From DATNBT01 sp964579765 (GTDB lineage: Bacteria > Acidobacteriota > Vicinamibacteria > Vicinamibacterales > CAVVIG01), in NCBI GenBank assembly GCA_964579765.1, contig CAZOIK010000297.1, forward strand, positions 1-23,288: 23,288 nucleotides of DNA. Reading direction: 5' to 3'. The notes below the pieces were generated by a model. That model was not told the DNA's origin. It did not search any database and saw nothing but the letters and a program-made list of their open reading frames with translations. Both the position numbers and the translations under genes were made by a program. Position 1 is the stretch's first letter. Each line of letters begins with the position of its first letter. Positions 13,870 to 19,639 of this stretch are shown here, in pieces.

Positions 13870-15312
13870 TCAGCTGCGGAGCCGCGCCCAGATGTCGAGC
13901 GCTTTTTTCGCCGCCTGCTCCGTCGTCCGGATGCGCGGCGGCCACGTGCGTGTGTAGCCCTCCGACGCCCATTTGCGCGTGGCGTCGATCCCCATCTTCC
14001 CGCCGAACGCCGGCAGCTCCGCGGCATCGTCCAGATCGTCCACGGGGCCCTTCGTCATCTGCACGTCGCGGACGGGATCCATGTGCGTGCCGACGATCCA
14101 CGCGACCTCGCTCAGGTCGTGCACGTTCACGTCCTTGTCCACGACGACGACCGTCTTGGAGAACATGAGCTGGCCGAGCCCCCAGAACGCGTTCATGATC
14201 TTGCGCGCGTGGCCCGGATAGCGCTTGTCGATCGAGACGATGACCAGGTTGTGGAAGATGCCCTCGGCCGGAAAGTGCATGTCCACGATCTCGGGCACGG
14301 TTTTGCGAATCATCGGCAGGAAGATTCGTTCGCTCGCCATGCCGAGGTAGTAGTCCTCCATCGGCGGCACGCCGACGATCGTCGTCAGATACGTCGGCGC
14401 CTTGCGCTGCGTGACGCACGTCAGATGGAACACCGGATAGTCGTCCGGCTGCGAGTAGAACCCGGTGTGATCGCCGAACGGCCCTTCGCGACGACGCTCG
14501 CCTGGCTCGACATAGCCTTCGAGGACGATGTGCGAGCTCGCGGGGACTTCGAGATCGACGGTCACGCACTTCACCATCTCGATGCGCCGGCGCGCGAGGA
14601 AGCCGCCGAGCAGCAGCTCGTCGAGGCCTTCGGGCATTGGCGCTGTCGCGCAGTACGTCAGCACCGGCTCGGGGCTCAGCGCAACGGCGACTTCAAGACG
14701 CTTTCCGAGGCGCTCAGCCACTCTGTAGTGCTGCGCGCCGCCCTTGTGCCGCTGCCAGTGCATGCCGGTGGTGCGGCCGTCGAACACCTGCATGCGGTAC
14801 GTGCCGATGTTGCGCACGCCGCTCTCGGGATCCCTGGTGAACACCAGCGGTAGCGTGACGAACCGTCCGCCGTCCTCCGGCCAGCACTTCAGGATCGGGA
14901 TGTCGTCGAGCGTGCCGTCGCGGCGGACGATTTCCTGGCACGGCGCGTCCTTCACCGTCTTCGGCATGAGATCGGCCAGCCGATTGACCATCGGCATGAG
15001 CTTCAGCGCGTCCAGCATGCCCTTGGGCTGGGGCGGCGTCATCAGCTCGTCGATCTCGTGCGCGAGGTCGTCGAGCTGTTTCACGCCGAGCGCGAGGCAC
15101 ATCCGCTCGAGCGATCCGAAGACGTTGGTCGCGACGGGCATGTCAAAGCCGGCCGGCTGCTCGAACAGCAGCGCGGGCCCGCCGTATGGCAACTTGCACG
15201 CGCGATCGGTGACCGCGGCGATCTCGAGATCGGGGCTGACCGGCTCGGTCACGCGCGCGAGCAGCTTGCGCTTGTCGAGGTCCTTCAGGAATTCAGAGAG
15301 GTCGGTGTACAT
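13870..15312 (-). CDS. UbiD-family menaquinone decarboxylase (MqnL-like)
   Basis: This 480-residue UbiD-family enzyme uses prenylated FMN to decarboxylate an aromatic acid, here probably the carboxylated naphthoquinone precursor. Family motifs: RNIGTYRMQVFDGRTTGMHW and HKGGAQHYR (cofactor and metal binding), VEPGERRREGPFGDHTGFYS (catalytic Glu region), and HNLVIVSIDKRYPGHARK. Length fits the 480-500 residue UbiD class. The UbiX partner is at 8094-8708. The ATG at 15310-15312 is three bases after the preceding oxidoreductase's stop, so the menaquinone block may be read from the lipid A block. Direct assignment to MqnL rather than 4-hydroxybenzoate decarboxylase rests on neighbours. Confidence 0.9.
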   Translation of the reverse strand: MYTDLSEFLKDLDKRKLLARVTEPVSPDLEIAAVTDRACKLPYGGPALLFEQPAGFDMPVATNVFGSLERMCLALGVKQLDDLAHEIDELMTPPQPKGMLDALKLMPMVNRLADLMPKTVKDAPCQEIVRRDGTLDDIPILKCWPEDGGRFVTLPLVFTRDPESGVRNIGTYRMQVFDGRTTGMHWQRHKGGAQHYRVAERLGKRLEVAVALSPEPVLTYCATAPMPEGLDELLLGGFLARRRIEMVKCVTVDLEVPASSHIVLEGYVEPGERRREGPFGDHTGFYSQPDDYPVFHLTCVTQRKAPTYLTTIVGVPPMEDYYLGMASERIFLPMIRKTVPEIVDMHFPAEGIFHNLVIVSIDKRYPGHARKIMNAFWGLGQLMFSKTVVVVDKDVNVHDLSEVAWIVGTHMDPVRDVQMTKGPVDDLDDAAELPAFGGKMGIDATRKWASEGYTRTWPPRIRTTEQAAKKALDIWARLRS

Positions 15313-15315
15313 CCG

Positions 15316-16245
15316 CTACGAGGCCGCGGCAATTCTATCCGTAATCGCCTGCGCGAGCGCGAGGGCGCGGCGGCCCTGCTCGCCGTCCACCAGCGGACGG
15401 CGCTTCGTCCTGACCGCGTCGACGAAGTCGGTCAACTCGCGCACGAGCGGCTCCTCGTTCGTCACCGGCACGCTGCCACCTTCGATGCGCGGGACGCCGA
15501 GCAGCTTCTTCAGCGTGTACTTCTCGACCTTCTGCGCCGCGTAGTCGATCGACAGGTACGCTTCCGGCTGAAAGAACCGGATCTTCCGCACGCGATCGCG
15601 GCTGATGCGGCTCGCCGTGAGATTCGCGAGACAGCCGTTCGCGAACCGCACGCGCGCGTTGGCGATGTCCACGCGCGAGGTCAGCACGGGCACGCCGACC
15701 GCGTCGATGGAGGCCACCTCGGAGTTCACGAGCGAGAGGATGACGTCGAGATCGTGAATCATCACGTCGAAGACGACGTCGATGTCGAGGCTCCGTTCGG
15801 GGAAGACGCCGAGGCGGTGGACCTCGATGAACCGAGGCTCGGTCAGATGGTCGCGCGCGGCGGCCACGGCAGGATTGAACCGCTCCGTGTGGCCGACGGC
15901 GAGCACTGCGCCCGATCGCGCGGCCGCGGCGATCATCCCGTCGGCCTCGTCGAGGCTCGCCGCCATCGGCTTCTCGACGAGCACGGGGATGCCCTCGGCA
16001 AGAAACGGCAGCGCGACGTCGAAATGCCGCTCGGTGGGCACGGCAATCGACACGGCGTCGATCTTCCCCGCCAGCTCGCGGACGTCGAGCGACGGGCGCG
16101 TGCGGTACTCCGCCGCCACCTCCACCGCGCGTTTCATGTCGGTGTCCACCACGCCGACCAGTTCGACGCCCGGCAGCGTCGAGTAGATGCGCGCGTGATG
16201 CCTCCCGAGATACCCGACGCCGACGACCGCCACCCGCAGCGCCAT
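15316..16245 (-). CDS. Gfo/Idh/MocA-family NAD-dependent oxidoreductase (possibly GnnA-like)
   Basis: This 309-residue protein has an N-terminal Rossmann fold with GVGYLG (residues 9-14) and the family motif EKPMA (Glu91-Lys92-Pro93). The substrate domain has DVMIHDLDV with the usual catalytic His164. It overlaps the lpxI stop by one base (TGATG), so it belongs to the lipid A group. In Acidithiobacillus and Leptospira a Gfo/Idh enzyme, GnnA, oxidises UDP-GlcNAc at C3 for diamino-sugar lipid A and is encoded near lpxA. That is a reasonable guess here, but the partner aminotransferase GnnB is not in the window. Other sugar substrates are possible. Confidence 0.85.
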   Translation of the reverse strand: MALRVAVVGVGYLGRHHARIYSTLPGVELVGVVDTDMKRAVEVAAEYRTRPSLDVRELAGKIDAVSIAVPTERHFDVALPFLAEGIPVLVEKPMAASLDEADGMIAAAARSGAVLAVGHTERFNPAVAAARDHLTEPRFIEVHRLGVFPERSLDIDVVFDVMIHDLDVILSLVNSEVASIDAVGVPVLTSRVDIANARVRFANGCLANLTASRISRDRVRKIRFFQPEAYLSIDYAAQKVEKYTLKKLLGVPRIEGGSVPVTNEEPLVRELTDFVDAVRTKRRPLVDGEQGRRALALAQAITDRIAAAS

Positions 16246-17066
16246 CAGTGCGTCAGGCTCCGCGCCACGATCGCAATCTTCGCCTCGTTGGCCGAGGCCC
16301 TGACCGCCTCCTCGTCGAGCAGCAGCGTCTTGCCGGCGTCCACGGACAACAGCGCCGCGCCTGCGACGCGCATCGCCTGAATCGTCGCGAAGCCGACCAC
16401 CGGCACGTCGAAGCGCATGTCCTGCTTCGGCTTCGCCACCTTGACGATGCAGACGCCGGGACCCGCCAGGTGTCCGGCGCGCGCGATCACCTCGTCGGTT
16501 CCCTCCATCGCCTCGACGGCGACGACAGCCTGGTGCTTCACGGCAATCGTCTGCCCGATGTCGAGCGCGGCGATCTGGTCGGCAATGCGGTAGCCGAACT
16601 CCAGATCCTTACGCTCTTCCTCGCTGGGCGCACGTGCGGTCAGTACGCCCGGCTTCGCGAGCAGCGGGGTGATCAGCGCCGTGGAGTTCATCAGCTCGAT
16701 GCCGTGATCCTTCAACACGGTCGCAATCGCGCCAATCAGACCGTCGGTGTTGCGCGAGACGAGCCTGGCCATGACCTTGCCCATCTCCCAGTCGGGGATG
16801 ATGCCGGAGAAGATCTTGGTGTGCTTCACCTGGCCGGCCATCACGGCCTGCGTGACCCCCGCGGACTTGAGCAGGCTGATGCACTTGCCGAGATGCCCGA
16901 TGGAGATCCAGTGAATCTCGGCGCCGGCCCGCCTGGCGGCGTCGTTCAGCTCCGGAAACGCCTCTTCTTTCGTGGCGACGATTGTGACGTCGTGCCCCTG
17001 CGCGCGCGCCGCCTCGAGCACGAGGAAGGGAAAGCGGCCGTTGCCCGCGATGAGGCCGATGCGCAT
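16245..17066 (-). CDS. lpxI: UDP-2,3-diacylglucosamine pyrophosphatase LpxI
   Basis: LpxI hydrolyses UDP-2,3-diacylglucosamine to lipid X, replacing LpxH in many non-enteric bacteria. The 273-residue protein starts MRIGLIAGNGRFP, typical of the family (formerly DUF1009). Further signatures are AVMAGQVKHTKIF, RNTDGLIGAIATVL, IAVKHQAVVAVEAMEGTD and RFDVPVVG, where Asp220 is the probable catalytic Asp. The ATG (17064-17066) shares one base with the lpxA stop (TAATG), indicating termination-reinitiation coupling. The order fabZ-lpxA-lpxI supports the assignment. Confidence 0.95.
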   Translation of the reverse strand: MRIGLIAGNGRFPFLVLEAARAQGHDVTIVATKEEAFPELNDAARRAGAEIHWISIGHLGKCISLLKSAGVTQAVMAGQVKHTKIFSGIIPDWEMGKVMARLVSRNTDGLIGAIATVLKDHGIELMNSTALITPLLAKPGVLTARAPSEEERKDLEFGYRIADQIAALDIGQTIAVKHQAVVAVEAMEGTDEVIARAGHLAGPGVCIVKVAKPKQDMRFDVPVVGFATIQAMRVAGAALLSVDAGKTLLLDEEAVRASANEAKIAIVARSLTH

Positions 17067-18112
17067 TACTCGTCTACGAGCGCCTGCTCCGCTTTCCGGG
17101 TCGCGCGCCGCAGGATGACGCCCCGCTGAGAGGTGCGGATGAAGTCCACCAGGTAAGCCACCTCGTCGCAGGCCAGCGACTCGTCGCGGGCGATGCGCTC
17201 GAGCGCTCTGGACGTATTCAGCTTCGACTGCAGCAGATAGCGGAACGAGCGCTTCAGCTTCTCGATCACGTCGGGCGCGAGGCCGCGGCGCATCAGGCCG
17301 ATCGTGTTGACCCCGAAGATCCGCGCGGGACGGCTGCCGACCGTCCGCGCGAACGGCAGCGCGTCCTTCGTCACCACCGAGTAGCCGCCGACGAACGCGT
17401 GCCGGCCGACACGACAGAACTGGTGCACGGCCGATCCGGCGCTGATGTTGGCGAAGTCCTCGACGGTCACGTGGCCGCCGAGCGTCGCGTGCGGCCCGAA
17501 AATGGTGTCGTTCTTCACGTGGCAGTCGTGCGCCACGTGCACATAAGCCATGAACACGTTGTGATCGCCGATGGCCGTCACACCGCCGCCGCCCATCGTC
17601 CCGCGGTTGATCGTGACGAACTCGCGGAAGACGTTCTGCCGGCCGATCGTCAGCTTCGTCCGCTCGCCCTTGAACTTGAGATCCTGCGGGACCAGGCCGA
17701 TCGACGCGAACGGAAACACCTCCGTCCCGTCCCCGATCTCGGTCCACCCGTCGATGACCGCCGACGCGCCGATCGAGCACCGATCGCCGATCCGCACGTC
17801 CGGACCGATGACGGCGTGCGGGCCGATCGTCGTTCCCTTGCCGACATAGGCGCGTGGGTGGACGATGGCCGTCGGGTGAATGTCGGTGGCGTCGGGCACG
17901 AGGCCCAGCAGCAGTTCCGCCTCGGCCGCGACCTGATCGCCGACGTACGCGGCCACCTGCGCGCGGACGAGCGACGTCCGGCGCCGGCCGATCGTCGCCT
18001 CGAGGCGCAGGCGATCGCCGGGCACGACCTGTCGCCGGAACTTCGCGTCGTCGATCCCGCGCAGATACACGCGCGCGTCAGGCGTCGCGTCGTCGCGATA
18101 CAGCAACAGCAC
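17066..18112 (-). CDS. lpxA: UDP-GlcNAc acyltransferase LpxA, in one frame with the C-terminal half of FabZ
   Basis: LpxA attaches the first 3-hydroxyacyl chain in lipid A synthesis. From about residue 78 (DIHPTAIVHPRAYVGKG) the protein is a left-handed hexapeptide-repeat LpxA. It keeps INRGTMGGGG, the catalytic His in HVAHDC, GSAVHQFCRVGRHAFVGG and GVNTIGLMRRG. Residues 1-72 are instead the C-terminal half of FabZ (YLRGIDDAKFRRQVVPGDRLRLE, AEAELLLG), joined to LpxA without stop or ATG. The same frame continues upstream across a TAG at 18131-18133 to the FabZ start, so the ancestral product was probably a 417-codon FabZ-LpxA fusion. As it stands, LpxA would need internal initiation, for example at GTG 17897-17899 (277 residues). 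Confidence 0.85.
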   Translation of the reverse strand: MLLLYRDDATPDARVYLRGIDDAKFRRQVVPGDRLRLEATIGRRRTSLVRAQVAAYVGDQVAAEAELLLGLVPDATDIHPTAIVHPRAYVGKGTTIGPHAVIGPDVRIGDRCSIGASAVIDGWTEIGDGTEVFPFASIGLVPQDLKFKGERTKLTIGRQNVFREFVTINRGTMGGGGVTAIGDHNVFMAYVHVAHDCHVKNDTIFGPHATLGGHVTVEDFANISAGSAVHQFCRVGRHAFVGGYSVVTKDALPFARTVGSRPARIFGVNTIGLMRRGLAPDVIEKLKRSFRYLLQSKLNTSRALERIARDESLACDEVAYLVDFIRTSQRGVILRRATRKAEQALVDE

Positions 18113-18130
18113 GGCGGCGAGCTGCGAGAG

Positions 18131-18133
18131 CTA
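18131..18133 (-). other. In-frame TAG inside the fabZ-lpxA reading frame
   Basis: The codon follows GAG for the catalytic Glu62. Reading through gives LE-x-LSQLAAVLLL, matching the FabZ consensus LEALAQ with one residue replaced. Frames on both sides are identical (the two start positions differ by 207 bases), so no indel is needed. An Ala codon would need two substitutions to become TAG; Ser TCG, Gln CAG or Trp TGG would need one. Confidence 0.9.
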
Positions 18134-18319
18134 CTCGAGCATCAGCACGCCGGGCATGAGCGGCGTGCCCGGAAAGTGACCCTGGAAGAACTCCTCGTTG
18201 AGGGTGACGTTCTTGACGCCGACGAGGCGATTGGGGTCGCGCTCGAGAATCGCGTCCACCATCCGGGATGGATACCGGTAGCAGATGCGGTCGAGCAAGA
18301 TGGGAACGTTGATGGTCAC
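18131..18319 (-). CDS. fabZ: 3-hydroxyacyl-ACP dehydratase FabZ, N-terminal part ended by an in-frame TAG
   Basis: FabZ dehydrates 3-hydroxyacyl-ACP in fatty acid synthesis and competes with LpxA for substrate. The 62 visible residues include ICYRYPSRMVDAIL, KNVTLNEEFFQGHFPG (catalytic His48) and MPGVLMLE (catalytic Glu62). The next codon is TAG where Ala or a small residue is usual, and the same frame goes on with LSQLAAVLLLYRDD and the rest of a normal FabZ, then LpxA. The fragment alone lacks half of the hot-dog fold and should be inactive. A true nonsense mutation, readthrough or a base-call error are all possible. TAG is an ordinary stop elsewhere in the window. Confidence 0.8.
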   Translation of the reverse strand: MTINVPILLDRICYRYPSRMVDAILERDPNRLVGVKNVTLNEEFFQGHFPGTPLMPGVLMLE

Positions 18320-18404
18320 AAACGAGAGCGAATTGTAGAGCAGAGGGCAGAGTGCAGAGTCGCTGTTGCCCTTTGCCCTGTGCCCTTTGCTCTGCGCTCT
18401 GCCC
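18320..18404. repeat. Inverted GGGCAGAG repeat between skp/ompH and fabZ
   Basis: Arms 18345-18359 and 18390-18404 pair at 14 of 15 positions around a 30-base loop made of CCCTTTG/CCCTGTG words. The right arm reaches the ompH stop codon. On the transcribed strand the hairpin forms directly after that stop. No T-run follows, so mRNA 3'-end protection or attenuation is likelier than termination. lpxD, commonly found at this place, is absent. Confidence 0.65.
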
Positions 18405-19093
18405 TACTTGGCAGTGGCAGGGGGCGCGGCCACCCCGGACGGCGGCTTGGAGCCGGCGAGCGTCTTCTCGTCCAGCTTCCGCACCGCTTCCATCGTCAGA
18501 TCGACGCCCTGATTGCCGGCGACGATGCCGGCGTCGGCGGCGCTGAGGAGCAGGTGCAGATCGTGGTCGCGCACGAGCTGGTCGAGCACCGGGAACAGCT
18601 TCTGCTGGAACTCGCCCTGGAGCTGCTGCGAGAGCTCGTTGATCTCGGCCTGCGCGTCCTGCTGGAACCGCTGGCCCTCGACGTTCATGCGATCGATGTC
18701 CTTCTCGAGCGCGCTGCGGGCCGCGTCGCTCATCAGCGCGCCGCTCTGCTGCAGCTTCTGCTGCGCGTCGGCCAGCGCTTTCTGCTTTGAAGCGGCCTCG
18801 CCCTGCTTCTTCTGCATCAGCGCCTGCACCTTCGCCGTCAGCGCCTTGCCTTCGGCCGAGAGGTTGGCGATCTGCTGCAGGTTCACATAGGCGACCTTCG
18901 CGCCGGCCGGAAACGGAACGGGCACGGCGGGCGCCGGCGGAACGACCGCCGCGGGCGTCTGCGCGGCAGGCGCCGGTGTGGTCGGCGAGGGCGCCGCGGG
19001 CCGGGCCGCAGGACGGGCAGGCGTGGCCTGCGCAAACACAGGGGCAGCGCTCAAGACGAGCGCCAGCGACGCGAACGTCACGACACCTTTCAT
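18404..19093 (-). CDS. Skp/OmpH-family periplasmic chaperone
   Basis: This 229-residue exported protein should bind unfolded outer-membrane proteins in the periplasm and hand them to the BAM complex. A signal peptide is visible (MKGVVTFASLALVLSAAPVFA, cleavage near residue 21). It is followed by an Ala/Pro-rich linker (about 24-60) unusual for E. coli Skp. The OmpH domain starts at KVAYVNLQQIANLSAEGKAL and has a long charged coiled coil (QKKQGEAASKQKALADAQQKL onward) forming the tentacles. The tail is also Ala/Pro-rich. It lies downstream of bamA, the classical arrangement. AAGAAG/AGGA purines precede the ATG at 19091-19093. Confidence 0.88.
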   Translation of the reverse strand: MKGVVTFASLALVLSAAPVFAQATPARPAARPAAPSPTTPAPAAQTPAAVVPPAPAVPVPFPAGAKVAYVNLQQIANLSAEGKALTAKVQALMQKKQGEAASKQKALADAQQKLQQSGALMSDAARSALEKDIDRMNVEGQRFQQDAQAEINELSQQLQGEFQQKLFPVLDQLVRDHDLHLLLSAADAGIVAGNQGVDLTMEAVRKLDEKTLAGSKPPSGVAAPPATAK

Positions 19094-19169
19094 TACTTCT
19101 TCGTCCTTTCGAGAATCGGGAACACCGGATTGTACCTTAAAAAGCTCGTCGTCCTCGGGGCCGGAAGCG

Positions 19170-19622
19170 CTACGGGTGGGTAATCTGCAGCGTGTACTGC
19201 ACCGGAGTGTTGACGTAGCCGACGTCGTAAATACGCGCGCAGAGGTTGCCGGCCGCAGTGGCGTTCAGCGTGATTGTCGAGCCGGTCGTCGCGGTGTCGT
19301 TCGCCGCGCCGCCGGTCTGCGGGCTGGTGCTGCACTGCGTGCCGGTCCACACGCCGAGGCTCAGACCGACCACCTGCGACGAGCTGGGCGACAGGCTGAC
19401 GATGGTCACCGTCACCGTCCCGAGCGTCGAGATCGTGAAGATGTGCTGGAACGAGCCGTTCTGCGTGAGCGTGCCGACCACCGTATCGGTCAGCGTCAGC
19501 GTCGTCGTCGGCGTCGAGGCGGCGAGCTGGGACAGCGTGTTGTCCGAGCACGCGGCGCTCGCGACCGCGACAACCCCAACAAGAGCGACGGGCACAATGG
19601 TGCGGGCAAACAGTCGAGACAT
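19170..19622 (-). CDS. Small secreted protein or lipoprotein, beta-sandwich-like (unknown)
   Basis: This 150-residue protein has a basic start and hydrophobic segment (MSRLFARTIVPVALVGVVAVASA) ending at Cys25. The context SAAC is a poor lipobox (Ser at -3), so lipoprotein status is uncertain. The rest is Thr/Ser/Gly-rich with regular beta-strand patterns (TLTDTVVGTLTQNGSFQHIF, GTVTVTIVSLSPSS, VQYTLQITHP). It resembles pre-peptidase C-terminal-type beta-sandwich domains by eye only. Two further cysteines could form a disulfide. The ATG at 19620-19622 is chosen because AGGA lies 9 bases upstream; an ATG three codons earlier sits too close to it. It is placed between bamA and skp. Function unknown. 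Confidence 0.75.
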   Translation of the reverse strand: MSRLFARTIVPVALVGVVAVASAACSDNTLSQLAASTPTTTLTLTDTVVGTLTQNGSFQHIFTISTLGTVTVTIVSLSPSSSQVVGLSLGVWTGTQCSTSPQTGGAANDTATTGSTITLNATAAGNLCARIYDVGYVNTPVQYTLQITHP

Positions 19623-19639
19623 GGTCTGCATTCCTCGGG

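Noticed and set aside
13850..14569. Upstream extension of the MqnE-like frame through the decarboxylase gene (a 521-codon frame)
   Set aside because: The added part overlaps the UbiD-type gene in another frame and is low-complexity Arg-rich; MqnE similarity starts only after the ATG at 13849.
18131..18133. Reassigned TAG codon (for example pyrrolysine) to explain the fabZ interruption
   Set aside because: TAG ends fabD, plsX, the tonB-like gene, dgt, ubiX, the Gfo/Idh gene, skp/ompH, the small exported gene, the MqnE-like gene and clpC in this same window, so it is a normal stop.
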